Source of the DNA: Terebella lapidaria
Lineage: Eukaryota > Annelida > Polychaeta > Terebellida > Terebellidae
Length of the DNA: 64,000 nt
Direction: 5' to 3'
Assembly (NCBI GenBank): GCA_949152475.1
Contig: OX424562.1
Span: forward strand, 1,798,001 to 1,862,000
Under the pieces are notes generated by a model, which saw only the letters and a program-made list of their open reading frames with translations, made no database searches and was not told the origin of the DNA. The first letter of the stretch is position 1, and every line of letters begins with the position of its first letter. This document shows, one piece after another, positions 24,301 to 38,000 of this stretch. The position numbers were made by a program, and so were the translations under genes.

Positions 24301-27300
24301 CCCGACACTCACTAATCAGCTCAGGGACGCTAGTGTCACGAGGAGTAAGAGACTGACCCCCCCCCCCCCGACACTCCCTAATCAGCTCGAGGATGCTAGT
24401 GTCACGAGAAGTAAGAGACTGACCCCTCCCCCCCCCGACACTCACTAATCAGCTCAGGGATGCTAGTGTCACGAGAAGTAAGAGACTGACCCCCCCTCCC
24501 CCCCCCCCCGACACTCACTAATCAGCTCAGAGATGCTAGTGTCACGAGAAGCAAGAAACTGACCCACCCCCCCACCCCCCACCCCCGACACTCCCTAATC
24601 AGCTCGGGGATGCTAGTGTCACGACAAGTAAGAGACTGACCCCCCCCCCTGACACCCCCTAATCAGCTCAGGGACGCTAGTGTCACAAGAAGTAAGAGAC
24701 TGACCCCCCCCCCCCCCCCCGACACTCCCTTATCAGCTCGGGGATGCTAGTGTCACGAGAAGTAAGAGACTGACCCCCCCCCCCCCCTGACACCCCCTAA
24801 TCAGCTCAGGGACGCTAGTGTCACGAGGAGTAAGAGACTGACCATCCCCCGACACTCCCTAATCAGCTCAGGGACGCTAGTCTCAAGAGAAGTAAGAGAC
24901 TGACCCCCCCCCCTCCCGACACTCACTAATCAGCTCAGGGACGCTAGTGTCACAAGAAGTAAGAGACTGACCCCCCCCCCCCCCCGACACTCCCTTATCA
25001 GCTCAGGGATGCTAGTGTCACGAGAAGTAAGAGACTGACCCCCCCTCCCCCCCCCCCGACACTCACTAATCAGCTCAGAGATGCTAGTGTCACGAGAAGC
25101 AAGAAACTGACCACCACCCCCCCCCGACACTCCCTAATCAGCTCAGGGACGCTAGTCTCAAGAGAAGTAAGAGACTGACCCCCCCCCTCCCGACACTCAC
25201 TAATCAGCTCAGGGACGCTAGTGTCACGAGAAGTAAGAGACTGACCCCCCCCCCCCCCCGACACTCCCTAATCAGCTCAGGGACGCTAGTGTCACGAGAA
25301 GTAAGAGACTGACCCCCCCCCCCCCGACACTCCCTTATCAGCTCAGGGACGCTAGTGTCACGAGAAGTAAGAGACTGACCCCCCCCCCCCCCCGACACTC
25401 CCTAATCAGCTCAGGGATGCTAGTGTCACGAGAAGTAAGAGACTGACCCCCCCCCCCCCCGACACTCCCTTATCAGCTCAGGGACGCTAGTCTCAAGAGA
25501 AGTAAGAGACTGACCCCCCCCCCCCCTCCCGACACTCACTAATCAGCTCAGGGACGCTAGTGTCACGAGAAGTAAGAGACTGACCCCCCCCCCCCTCCCG
25601 ACACTCACTAATCAGCTCAGGGACGCTAGTCTCAAGAGAAGTAAGAGACTGACCCCCCCCCCTCCCCGACACTCCCTAATCAGCTCAGGGACGCTAGTGT
25701 CACGAGAAGTAAGAGACTGACCCCCCCCCCCCCCCCGACACTCCCTAATCAGCTCAGGGACGCTAGTGTCACGAGAAGTAAGAGACTGACCCCCCCCCCC
25801 CCCCGACACTCCCTAATCAGCTCAGGGACGCTAGTGTCACGAGAAGTAAGAGACTGACCCCTCCCCCCTCCCAACACTCACTAATCAGCTCATGGACGCT
25901 AGTGTCACGAGGAGTAAGAGACTGACCCCCCCCCCCCCCCGACACTCACTAATCAGCTCAGGGATGCTAGTGTCACGAGGAGTAAGAGACTGACCCCCCC
26001 CCCCCGACACTCACTAATTAGCTCAGGGATGCTAGTGTCACGAGAAGTAAGAGACTGCCCCCCCCCCCGACACTCACTAATCAGCTCAGGGATGCTAGTG
26101 TCACGAGAAGTAAGAGACTGACCCCCCCTACCCCCCCCCCCCCCCCACGACACTCACTAATCAGCTCAGAGATGCTAGTGTCACGAGAAGCAAGAAACTG
26201 ACCCCCCCCCCCCCCCCCCCGACACTCCCTAATCAGCTCGGGGATGCTAGTGTCACGAGAAGCAAGAGACTGACCCCCCCTCCCGACACTCCCTAATCAG
26301 CCCAGGGACGCTAGTGTCACGAGAAGTAAGAGACTGACCCCTCCTCCCGACACTCCCTAATCGGCTTAGGGACGCTATTGTCACGAGAAGTAAGAGACTG
26401 ACCCCCCCTCCCGACACTCCCTAATCAGCCCAGGGACGCTAGTGTCACGAGAAGTAAGAGACTGAACCCTCCTCCCGACACTCCCTAATCGGCTTAGGGA
26501 CGCTATTGTCACGAGAAGTAAGAGACTGACCCCCTCCCCCCCTCCCCGACACTCCCTAATCAGCCTGGGGATGCTAGTGTCACGAGAAGTAAGAGACTGA
26601 CCCCCTCCCCGACACTCCCTAATCAGCTGAGGGATGCTAGTGTCACGAGAAGTAAGAGACTGACACCCCCCCCCCCTCTCCCCAACACTCCGTAATCAGC
26701 TCGGGGATGCTAGTGTCACGAGAAATAAGAGATTGCCCCCCCCCCCGACACTCCCTAATCAGCTCGGGGATGCTAGTGTCACGAGAAGTAAGAGACTGAC
26801 CCCCCCCCCCCGACACTCACTAATCAGCTTGGGGATGCTAGTGTCACGAGAAATAAGAGATTGACCCCCCTCCCCCCCCCGACACTCCCTAATCAGCTCG
26901 GGGACGCTAGTGTCACGAGAAGTAAAAGACTGACCCCTCCCCCTCCCCGACACTCCCTAATCAGCTCAGGGACGCTAGTGTCACGAGAAGTAAGAGACTG
27001 ACCCCTCCCCCTCCCCGACACTCCCTAATCAGCTCAGGGACGCTAGTGTCACGAGAAGTAAGAGACTGACCCACCCTCCCGACACTCCCTAATCAGCTCG
27101 GGGATGCTAGTGTCACGATAAGTAAGAGACTGACCCCTCCCCCTCCCTGACGCTCCCTAATCAGCTCGGGGACGCTAGTGTCACGAGAAGTAAGAGACTG
27201 ACCCCTCTCCCTCCCCGACACTCCCTAATCAGCTGGGACGCTAGTGTCACGATAAGTAAGAGACTGACCCCTCCCCCTCCCTGACGCTCCCTAATCAGCT

Positions 27301-28262
27301 CAGGGATGCTAGTGTCACGAGAAGTAAGAGACTGCCCCCTCCCCCTGACACTCCCTAATCAGCTCAGGGATGCTAGTGTCACGAGAAGTATGAGACTGAC
27401 CTCCCCCCCCCCCCCCCGACACTCCCTAATCAGCTCGGGGACGCTAGTGTCACGAGAAATAAGAGATTGCCCCCCCCCCCCCCAACACTCCGTAATCAGC
27501 TCGGGGATGCTAGTGTCACGAGAAATAAGAGATTGCCCCCCCCCCCGACACTCCCTAATCAGCTCGGGGATGCTAGTGTCACGAGAAGTAAGAGACTGAC
27601 CCCCCCCCCCCCCGACACTCACTAATCAGCTTGGGGATGCTAGTGTCACGAGAAATAAGAGATTGACCCCCCCCCCCGACACTCCCTAATCAGCTCGGGG
27701 ACGCTAGTGTCACGAGAAGTAAAAGACTGACCCCTCCCCCTCCCCGACACTCCCTAATCAGCTCAGGGACGCTAGTGTCACGAGAAGTAAGAGACTGACC
27801 CCTCCCCCTCCCCGACACTCCCTAATCAGCTCAGGGACGCTAGTGTCACGAGAAGTAAGAGACTGACCCACCCTCCCGACACTCCCTAATCAGCTCGGGG
27901 ATGCTAGTGTCACGATAAGTAAGAGACTGACCCCTCCCCCTCCCTGACGCTCCCTAATCAGCTCGGGGACGCTAGTGTCACGAGAAGTAAGAGACTGACC
28001 CCTCTCCCTCCCCGACACTCCCTAATCAGCTGGGACGCTAGTGTCACGATAAGTAAGAGACTGACCCCTCCCCCTCCCTGACGCTCCCTAATCAGCTCAG
28101 GGATGCTAGTGTCACGAGAAGTAAGAGACTGCCCCCTCCCCCTGACACTCCCTAATCAGCTCAGGGATGCTAGTGTCACGAGAAGTATGAGACTGACCTC
28201 CCCCCCCCCCCCCCCCGACACTCCCTAATCAGCTCGGGGACGCTAGTGTCACGAGAAGTACT
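21339..28262 (+). repeat. Poly-C minisatellite, about 63-66 bp unit, roughly 105-110 copies
   Basis: Each unit is a conserved core of about 53 bp beginning GACACTCCCTAATCAGCTC and ending AAGAGACTGA, followed by a cytosine run of about 5-20 bases, sometimes broken by T. The core contains inverted GACACT and AGTGTC, so every unit can form a small stem. Near 23450-23900 the unit is a regular 63 bp, so frames stay open on both strands with a 21-residue period. These are not genes. The minus strand is G-run rich. Variants include CACTAATCAG for CCCTAATCAG and GGGACG for GGGATG. Confidence 0.97.
26684..28260 (+). repeat. 800-bp higher-order duplication inside the poly-C array
   Basis: A block of twelve units starting with the unusual CCAACACTCCGTAATCAGC variant at 26684 is repeated from 27484. 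It keeps the same order of rare variants, including AGAAATAAGAGATTG, GTAAAAGACTGA, the shortened CAGCTGGGACGC and the GTATGAGACTGACC unit. The step is 800 bp. Confidence 0.85.
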
Positions 28263-30135
28263 AAGATGTGACTTTTAAATCTGCTGGTCACCCCTCTCTC
28301 CAGCAGAGAGAACACACTTGGAGGATAACAGAAGAAGGTCTCCTTTTTGTTCTGGATAAGAGACAAAGTGATAGTCGTTCATAATTACACGGACAATACA
28401 ATTAATACCAAGTAAACATTTTTCAATTGAAAATCGAGATATTATTTCACGCATTGCAACAATTGCATCAAATCATAACAACGAAAACGTAGGGATAGTA
28501 ACATCCCCGACATACTGTATAATTATCATATTTATCGACAATCACTTGCATACATATATAGGATGGTCATATAATAAATGACAATATTGATACCTGTGAA
28601 TGCAGGGGATTCGCCAGGAATTGGGGGAGGGGGCGGGGGGGGGGGGGGGGTGAAGTGAGCCCGAGGCGACACAGAAGAGCCCGGATAGAGCTAAGCGAGC
28701 CAATTGCGATCAGGGTTCTGGGACACGCTCAATTGTAGGCCTAAGCCAGAACCTCTTTTCTTGGTATATGATAGGTTCTTGGCCTCTCCTGAACATGTAA
28801 ACTTTTCCTAACCAAACAACACAATTTCTCATGTACGATGGGAATTATAATGGAAACCATGATTTCCAGCTAATCTTCTTGCTTCTTTGATGCTCTTTAT
28901 GAAATTGACACATCGTGCACGTATCTATCTACTTAACTATCTCATACGTGTGAGTTAGAAAGAATTGATTCACATGCGCAATACATGTAAGCCGTGATTT
29001 AGACACTTGAAAAGAATCCTATACTAGACGTTTTATAGCGCATGTAATATTTGACACGTCGATCGCTTCATGATTCCTTCTAAATATCATTCTCGAGTAT
29101 TTGCAATACATATTTGTAAGTACTGCTATCCAGGGACGGATATAAGTGTGGGACGAATACATGTGAACGGGCGTATCGTATACTATTATTTTATGTCTAC
29201 TATATACTTATACTCTACCATTATGATGCAAAATACTACGATGTATGTCGACGATTCGTGTTGTAATAGTTGTGACTTTTAGACCATCTTTCTCTTGTGA
29301 CTACGTTTTGCCAATTGCATATTATGGCATACAGTTTCAGGCCTGAATGCGGCCTAGCTCATGGAAATAAACTTGGTGTGTGTTGCTCTGAAAAAAATCA
29401 ATAGCCGGATGGGATTTGACCTTGGTTTATCAAAAATGTAATTATTGGAATGACCTTAAATACATAATAAAATTAAGGTAGTTACATAAAATGAATTAAT
29501 CAAACTGATTAATCAGAAATGTAACAAGCTGTCAACAATAGAAACTCACAGAATAGAATGTAGCATCCAACAGAATCTTTAGCATTTGGAAATACTTAAC
29601 AACTCAGCAGATTTCATTACATTTGTATTTACTATGTACACATTCAATTATATCTCAACTTGGATAATTTGATTTCAAGTTATTTAACTCATGATGGAAG
29701 ATAATCCAACCAGAAGAACATGGGTCCAGAAACTTCAAATTTCCAATTATTAGTGGCATATTTCTCGAGATGTCATATTAGGAAAAACAAACCAATTTTT
29801 GGATATTAATTTGCATATTAATAAATAAATTATCATGTTCCTCGGCCATTGAAATAGGGGACTAGACACTTTAATTTTGAACATTGGATGCTTATTTCTC
29901 TCGAGATATTCCTGAAAATAAAAATGTTGGTAATGGCGACAGCTATATTGTTTGCATATTTATGACTTTTTATGTTGATGTTCAACGTTGCCAGGTTGAC
30001 ACTTATCGGAAATTTGATTAATAGGGACTAATGAACCTAAATTTTTTTAAAATATACTAGTAACACTTTGTGCACCCTACTGTTGCAGTGCAAAGTTGAC
30101 TGAATATAATTAGTGTTTGACATTTGGACTAGCTC
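28263..30135. other. Intergenic, no gene recognised
   Basis: No coding region is supported. A G-run (about 28624-28650) is the only striking simple sequence. The plus frame 29070-29282 has no domain. Confidence 0.45.
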
Positions 30136-30374
30136 TATCCACGACACACGTCTAGTTAAATTTTTATCTTTAAAGTTTACAATCGAATCTTCATTAAATT
30201 TTGAGCCAAAATACTGAAAATTGCTGCGAGAGAGAGGAGTTTTTCCGCACCATTTTCAAAATGGCGGCCATTTTCGTCGAAAAAGCGCCCAATTTTGGAC
30301 TTTGCAATATTCAAACGACTTCTCCTCCGATACCACTCCATGAAATCTTCCGAAACTTTGTTTGTTGATATTGA

Positions 30375-30690
30375 GAGTAAGTATCAATCTATTACCACCG
30401 ATACAGCCAAATTTTGATGATTCCAATCACAAACGTGAAATACAACATTTTGCAATAGAAACAAAGCCCGACCAAATACTTTATCAAAATACACACTGGC
30501 GTCATCAGGGGCAGACAGTGTGGTAAACATAGTTGTTTCTACTGTACACCTGATGGAATTAGTATACAACTGCCCAACAACTTATGAAAATAATCTAGAA
30601 ATCCGAAACAAACCCCCATGGAATAGATATATGACAAGTACATAAGTACCTAATCACAAGCCAAAAGGCTACTGAGTTGATGGTATTGAT
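30375..30690 (-). repeat. Inverted copy of the dispersed 325-bp repeat
   Basis: Reverse complement of this stretch aligns along its length with 9340-9665, including CAGTTGTATACTAATTCCAT, GTCTGCCCCTGA and GGTGGTAATAGATTGATACT. The longest minus frame (30569-30384) gives the same FGRALF-containing peptide as the plus-strand copies. Confidence 0.7.
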
Positions 30691-31465
30691 AATGAGAGAT
30701 TATCCCCAGAAAATGAGCTTTTTAGATTTTTGTTTTTTGTTTTTTCAGCAATTTGTTTAACTTTGGGGAAAAAATTGAATTTTTTGAAAGATTGAAACTT
30801 TTTATCTCTGAAGTCTATATTCGAATTCTTCTAAATTTTAAAAATACTTTTCAAAATACTGGAAAACACTGCAAGAACTGGATATTTTTCGTTCTTGGGA
30901 TTTTCACATTTCCAAAATGAGCAGCTAATTTTGACCAGAACGCCCAATTTGGACTTCGTAATAATTAAACGTTTCCTCCTCCGAGACCGTTTGAAGAATC
31001 CATTTGAAACTTCGTACGTTGATACTTTGGATATTCTCCGCAAACTGATCTTATTAGAATTTTGATTTTCTCCTCTCTTTTTTGGCGCCAATTTCTTTAT
31101 CTTTGAAGAAAATATCAATCATCTAGAATTGGAAAATATTTTCTCTTCAAAGTTTACAGTCGAATTTTTTTCTGAAGTTTCGAACCAGAATTCTGACAAA
31201 TACTGCAAAAAGATTTTTATTTACTTTTACTTTTTTTTTGCATTATTTTAAAATGGCGGCCATTTTGGTTGAAAAACGCTCCATTTTGGACTTTGCAATA
31301 TTCAAACGTCTTCTCTTCTTAGCCCTCTCAACGGGTTCTTCTGAAACTTTGTTGTTACTGTGGGATTGTCCCCGCAAACTGATTTTTCCTAGAATAATTA
31401 TTTAGAATTTCTCTTTTATTTTTTTTCCAGCAACTTTCATGTTAAGTTGGGAAATAAGCAAATTA

Positions 31466-31845
31466 TTAGGTTACCGACCTATGGTCCGATAATCTATTAC
31501 CATGGCGTTGCGTCCGTCGTCCGTCTACATTTTTAGGTTACCATACCCCATGGTCACTATTCGATTTGAGCCATTTCTAGCAAGAAAATCCTTGGAAATT
31601 TGCACCCACTTCCTCTTTCATATTGGAGCTGTATGGAGTAAATTCCTCGAACACTTCCAAATAGAACTTAGGTATTGGCACATCCAAATGGGAAGTTATA
31701 TATGTTGAATTTACAGGTGATCTTGAATTTGACCTTCAATGACCGTGAAAGGTCGAAACTGTCATTTTAGTTGATAAAGTTGTGGTTTAACATTAAGCAT
31801 TTCTCCGTACTTTAAACCTTTCTTAGCCCTTGGGCTAATTTTGAA
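31466..31845 (+). mobile_element. GGTTACC-family element, copy 2 (short, 0.38 kb)
   Basis: Begins TTAGGTTACCGACCTATGG and ends CTTTCTTAGCCCTTGGGC. The 134-bp units are absent. A second TTTTTAGGTTACC word at about 31531 suggests a nested or duplicated left end. Confidence 0.65.
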
Positions 31846-32430
31846 AATTGGCATTTTTCTGTCTTCAAAGTTTACATTGAATAAAAATAATGAGAAATAC
31901 TGAAAGAAGGGTTGTTTGTGATATTGTCGCATTATTTTCAAAATGGCAGCCAATTTTGACCAAATACACCCAGTTTGGACTTAGCAACATTCACTGTCTT
32001 CTCCGACGAGACCGCTTGATGGGTCTTTTGAAACATCGAATGTTGATACTGTGGGATAGTTCCCAAAACTGATTTTTCCAGAATTTCAAGCTTTTTCATT
32101 TTTTCTAACAAACAATTTCAACTGTGAGAAAAATGTCAATTACTCAAAATGGGAATTGTCAAGTTTATGGTCGTATATTTCTGAAATTTTGAAGAAAATG
32201 ACAAAAAATACATCAAGAGGGAAGTTTTTTTCAATTTGTTTATTTTTGTATTTTTTTTTCGTAATGGTGACCAATCTTGACATCCCTTTCAATTTCCAGA
32301 CGTCTCCTCCTCTGAGACTGCTTGATAGAATCTGCTTGAAACTTTGCCTATTGATATCATAAGATAGTCCTTACAAACTGATCTTCAAATGGCATTTTCA
32401 AACTGATCTTCAAATGACATTGGTAACATA

Positions 32431-34288
32431 TCTCAGCCCTTAGACTGGTTCTGTTTACAAGATATACTGCAATACTATATTAAGTTGTATATTTATATAA
32501 GCATCTACGTTTTTGTGGGGGGGGGGGGGTGGGGCAAGGTCGCCGAAATTGTCACAAGTGAGGGGAGGGCGCCCTCCTGTCACTCCCTCTAATTATATTG
32601 TATGTGCACACATACTTTTGTAGTCATGACTATGCTTCATGCTTTATTCTGCTTGCTGTGTTTGTTTTGTTCTCCGCAAAGAGGAACAGCACATTCATCA
32701 ACATAACGTAACATCACAAAAATGTTGTTCTCAAGTGTGCGCAGTCCCATATCCAATATCGTAATGCATACAGTTATGTGCGCTTTTCCATATCCCAAAT
32801 CATAATGCATACAGTTATGTACTAATACAGCAAACCTCGACTGACTGACTGGCTTCCGTCCTACTATCCGGCGTATTACACGTACCTACGTGTCGTCCAC
32901 CGGAGATGCCTGACAATATGCATATCGAAAAAAAAATGTAACTTGATTTCGAATTATATTCCATACGAAAATGTGTGGCAACATTTTACGAACATGTTTT
33001 GACAATACAGTTGAAGATCAGTATTACAAGTTATATTTTGGAAAATCAATACTCTGTGCAATTCATGATATGCCGGTGAGCTACAGCACCCTTGGTGCTA
33101 TGTTTTCTTCTTCCTTTTTTTTTTTTATTTGTTCATCTGTACTCATATTTTTAGGCACCAGTATGTACAATAATAATGTCATTCCTACATTGAGATGTAT
33201 GTTATGTTCGTGAAGTCTAACTGTTAATGACGAGCTGTGGGGTGCCTGATTCATCATACATAATATCATACCTATCACACATAAACTGTTCAAAGAACGA
33301 TTGAGGTGTACAGTCTGACAGACTCCAACCCCATAGCTCAGGGCTATACAAACTTTTATGACTGTTATTATACTTTAACATGATATGATGAACAAGTATG
33401 TATGTATAGTTCCTAAATAAATTCAATCAATCAATCAATATATAGGCATTGTTTTGAGTGCTAGATCGGTTTATCTAGCAGACTAGCGCGAGAATACATA
33501 TGCATTTCCTCGCACGACATGCCAATAAACAGCTGTCACGGTAAACAAATTACATATTTTCCGCGCTTGAGTGCCAGATCGAAATATCTTGGAACTGTTC
33601 TCACCATTGGACGGAAACGGTGGAGTGCGAGAACAGGTTCACGTGTCGTGTTATGATGTTTATCAAATAAAGGCCCTATGTGCGTGATTTCCCCCACCAC
33701 GGGACATTGCTCATTTCAAACTTGTGTGTGAACTTGAGCGAAGGGAATCCTGAATAGATAGAAAACCTGAATATTTACTGATGAAATTGACAGCTTGATT
33801 TGGATGTCATGGACATTGAACCAAACTGTTGAATTACAAATATCTCCATATTAGTTGATCAGGCCAGTCCAAATTACAATGTTGGTCGTTGGAATCGTCG
33901 CCCCTAAAACCTTCAAAATATTATATATTAAAAAAAATAAATCCCGCCCGTATCGATCTGACAGTGCCAAAATAAAAATAAATATAAGTCGCCCCTTTTC
34001 AAGAGCCCCAAAAGTGAACGACCACTCTCCACGCTTCTCTGTAAATATAAAAGGGGAAGAAAATCAACATATTGTTTACTTCTTCTGCAAGCTGCATCAC
34101 TGGGTAGTGATATAAAAGTGAATTCGTCTTATGGCCACACTTCTGCGTAGGAATAAGATGATATCAGCTTATTTGAAGCCACTCGAGTTGAATAGAACAG
34201 TCTTTACAGAATGTTAATATCTCGATTTGTTAAACAGCTATTTTATTATTGAAAATCCAGCGATTTCTTTCAGATAGTCTGGAAAAAT
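32431..34288. other. Intergenic with simple sequence
   Basis: A G-run lies at about 32516-32534. An AATC tetranucleotide run (about 33420-33440) follows AAATAAATTC and could be the 3' tail of a plus-strand retroelement, but no coding part is recognised upstream. No gene is supported. Confidence 0.4.
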
Positions 34289-35012
34289 CTGTCAGCTAAT
34301 TAGTATGCAAATAAGACGTGTGACGTCATTGACAGCTTGCTTCTTAATTAGACGAATTAACATGTCACAATTAAGCATTTAACCTCATATTTGGTCACCA
34401 AAACTCACCAGATATATCGTTCAGTAGGAATAGTCAGTGAGTGCATACATTTTGGCTGCCATGGCAACCAATTGGCGGATTCGGCCCTTACATGTAGCAA
34501 CCAGGTTGCTAAGGCTGGTATTCAAGTTAAAACACGATATGAAAGTATCGAAGCAATTTAGATAACAGGTTTGTAACTATATTTTGTGGAATTGATCAAC
34601 AAAATATTCAAAAACACACCTTAGCAACCGATACAGGCCTGAGAGCCATTGACAGTTAATGGATGCTATTACTGCTGGTTTCCCAAGCTTGACGGTTGTG
34701 TTCAGACATTCGGATGATATATTCCTCAATATATTGTTTTTACTCTATTGTCTGAAATGGTTTCATACATATATCTTGTTTTTAATTAGATATTGACCTG
34801 AGAAACCATGGTTGCCCAGCCACACCATTGGTTGCCATGGCAACCACGAATTTCTTGAAATCACTGACTATTCGAACTAAATGCATTAAAAATGGGTTTT
34901 GGTGAACAAATATGGATACAAACGGTCTCATTTTTTCATTTGAAAATGCCTAATTAAAAAGCAGTCTGTCAATGACGTCATACATCTCATTTGTATATTA
35001 ATTAGCTGTCAG
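34289..35012. repeat. Foldback element with about 195-bp inverted arms
   Basis: Arms at about 34289-34485 and 34820-35012 are inverted copies: CTGTCAGCTAATTAGTATG against CTGACAGCTAATTAATATA, and both carry TGACGTCATTGACAG. The loop has a further inverted pair (GGTTGCTAAGG near 34504, CCTTAGCAACC near 34618). Each arm holds a TGACGTCA palindrome and a GCCATGGCAACC word. No coding frame. It abuts the long-arm element that starts near 35095. Confidence 0.75.
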
Positions 35013-35094
35013 ATTCTGTAATTATGTACATGTTTAAAGTGTCATAATTTTGGAAGGAATCATGATATCAATATGTTATGAAAACTATTATGTT

Positions 35095-38000
35095 CCGATC
35101 AAATAGTGCTTTCACATAAATAACAAAAACCAATATCCAATTTTCGTGATATATACCCTTTAATGTTTTGTTTACAAATTGGTTTTTGCTCGATATAGTC
35201 AGGAGGAAATTTCACACAGGGTGGAAACGTAGTACAGACTTTTTCTGTCGATTGATATGGCTTCATAATGGTCTAAGACAACCTTTTTCAGAGGGTGTGT
35301 AAAATTTTTTCCCGGGCTAACTTTTTTATGGCCTTTTTCAAAATGGCCGACATCGAAAATTTGGTATTTTAGGAAAAAAAACAAAATTATCCTCCCGGCA
35401 TGATGCTTTTGGTCTATTGGGGTGACATTTAGGTACATGGAGATATATTCTTCATAACAATACTAATAATACCGATTCAAACGCCCCGAAAATGGAAAAA
35501 ATCCAAGATGGCCGCCAAATTCTCGCCATTTTTACACAAATGTTCATAACTTCCTGCCAAATTGAGATGGGAAGCCAATTTGGGTGTCTAACCCTGGGTT
35601 TTGGGGTATGAGGATTTCAAACATATAACCAGTTTTGTGTTTAGATGGTTTGAAGCTGCTCAGAATCCAAGATGGCTGTCAAATTTTAGCCCGATTTTGC
35701 AAATAAGCACCAATGACCGTCATATATATCAAGATAACAAGCCAACTCTGGTGGCCAGTCCTGGGCTTTGGGGTATGAGGGTGCTACTTGAAGAAATACT
35801 CTTGTGTGTAGATGGTAACTGGCCAATTTATAGGTGTTCAAAGGCGAAGATAACCATTAATTAATGTGAAACATGTAAACGAACCCGTCTAATAGCACCC
35901 ACTCGCACAAAATCAACAGAATCAACCACTATCAGACAGAAAAAAAATATTTCTGAGCCAACTCTTCGGGAGGTCTGACCAGACTCTCACCAGACCATCC
36001 TCTACATTGGGATTGCTCATCATAGTCACCATGGAGCCCTTACAGAGTGTAACATTAGCAGAAAGGTTGCATTCATTAAGTACAGGTGTTGTATTCTTCT
36101 TCAAGCCAGATATATTCTCGATAACATTCACAGCCACAATCTTCGATTTCTGTCTGTTCAAAGAATCAGTCTGCAGCAGCAACTTTCTGGAAAGGAAACA
36201 CATGAAGTACATCTGCTTGGATCTGTGATCCTTAAGCATCTCCTAATTTTCAGAGCTCTATGATTCAACATCTCCGAAAACGATTTGTCACTTTTTTGTC
36301 TCATTATGTGGGTCAAAGTAGTAACCTTGAAGTCGTCCCAAGGCTCTGCAAGGGCAGCTGGGTCTCAATATTTGTCCTACATGCGGCAGTGGATAAAATC
36401 ACTGACTACCAGAATCATGTTCTTTTGTTTCTCATGAGTTGATCCAGACGACCTCTGATGAAATTCAGCAAGCCTCTGCTGAGATCTCATCAATGATTAT
36501 CAGCTCGAGGTTTTGATGCCTAACCTTTGGGGGCAGTGATGAGCTCTTCAGCAAGTAGTATATACTTTTGTCCCACACCCCTTTGCATGGAAGCATGGTT
36601 CCGCCACTGATGGTAAATGCTTCTTTGCCAGTTGGAGCCACACATCAGAGCTTTGATGATATAAAACTTTCCTTTACCAATATATTGAAAGTCCCCAGAC
36701 ATTTTCCATTCATCTTATCGATGCACCACTAGCGAGTATGAATGAAGACTTTCCCTTGCATATTGTTCATGCACTGCATGAGAACTTGAGCCTGATTCTA
36801 TGGGATTGCCAAGATGCTGTGCTCTACTGACAACTGAGCCCATCTTGGTGTTGGAGCTCCGAGGCAGGCCACTCAATCTGGCAGGTCTTCCAAACTGATG
36901 TCTTCGAGGTAAGCGTCATCTAGGTTGGCTTTTGTTTCCAAGCGTCCAGCCGCCACTTGCTGGGGCAATGTGTGCCAAGGCATCTTCTACAAGATGATTT
37001 TCTCGGATCTCTTCATGGCTACTTCAACCTCTTTGATATTATTTCCAAATAGCGCTTGCTTTTCTCTGGTAATGTTGCTGATCCTTGTCCTTTTGCCATA
37101 GTAGGAAATGCTCCCACTCATTTAAATCCATTTCAAAGTGGTTAAGATAAAGAACCATGAGATTCTGACAATGTTTCTCACTGTCCCTACAGATGTGCAA
37201 GCTTTACTGAAAGATTTCCGTCTTCAGATCTATCATTTATTCCCAGCCAACTTCGATGAAGCATATGGAACATTGGACCGGTTGTCGTTGTTATGGGTAG
37301 AATTTTCTTCAGATGGTTCATAATCTCTACCTGGTTTACTATCAACATTGAAGAGGGATACAATTTCAACCAGACATGTCTTTGAGAATATCTACAGGAG
37401 GGCGTGCATAGTACATGTACATGTACCTGTCTAGTACAGATATACAGTGTAGCCACACATAATCAATGCCTGAATCTCAGTGGCCCAGCAGTAAGAATGG
37501 AAGTGTCAGTCTGGTACTTGTCGGATCTGCAAGTATCCAAACAACATCCCGACTACAGTTTTTGAGAGGTGTGCCTGTGGCCTTGTAAATAGCCTCCATG
37601 ACACTCATCTCCCTGTTGGTCAGGTATGTTTTGCCTAGTCATTGTAGCTTATCGTCTGTCTTATCCCAGCATATTGTGCTCTGCATGGTTCTTCATGAAG
37701 AAGCGGACCATCTTCACTCTGCTTCTTGTTGCAATAATATGACACAATATATCGAATGCAGGCGTATGCATCAACAACATATTGTAAGTCAAAATTAGGA
37801 TTCCAGGCTTTCAAAGGGTTTTGATTTGCACTGACTTACCCATCAGTCTTTGTGTTTATCAGTGTCACTTGATCAGTGTCTGCTGGGATGGCACATAAAG
37901 GTCTGACAAGAAGGTGGACGGGATAACCTGAACCTGTAGGTCCTGTTACCCTTCTTGCATGACTTTGTATAATTCTTGAAATGAAGCTGAACATCATTTA

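Larger units (their letters stand above)
30136..32430. repeat. Divergent repeats with an AATGGCGGCCATTTT core (about 0.3 kb units)
   Basis: Blocks near 30140-30370, 30770-31110, 31120-31450, 31850-32140 and 32140-32430 share an order of words: a TTATCTTTAAAGTTTAC-like start, AAAATACTG, AAAATGGCGGCCATTTT or a decayed form, TTTGGACTT, a TCTTCTCCTCCGA-like word, GAAACTT and GTTGATA. They are diverged tandem copies related to the interior of the GGTTACC family. Two other repeats are inserted in them (30375-30690 and 31466-31845). Confidence 0.6.

Noticed and set aside
21339..28262. CRISPR-like regular spacing
   Set aside because: Whole units are repeated with no unique spacers, units vary in length, no cas genes exist, and the genome is eukaryotic.
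35922..36239. Stand-alone 105-codon minus-strand gene
   Set aside because: It is the C-terminal fragment of the decayed Rep/Pif1 helicase, runs into the left inverted arm and has no start of its own.
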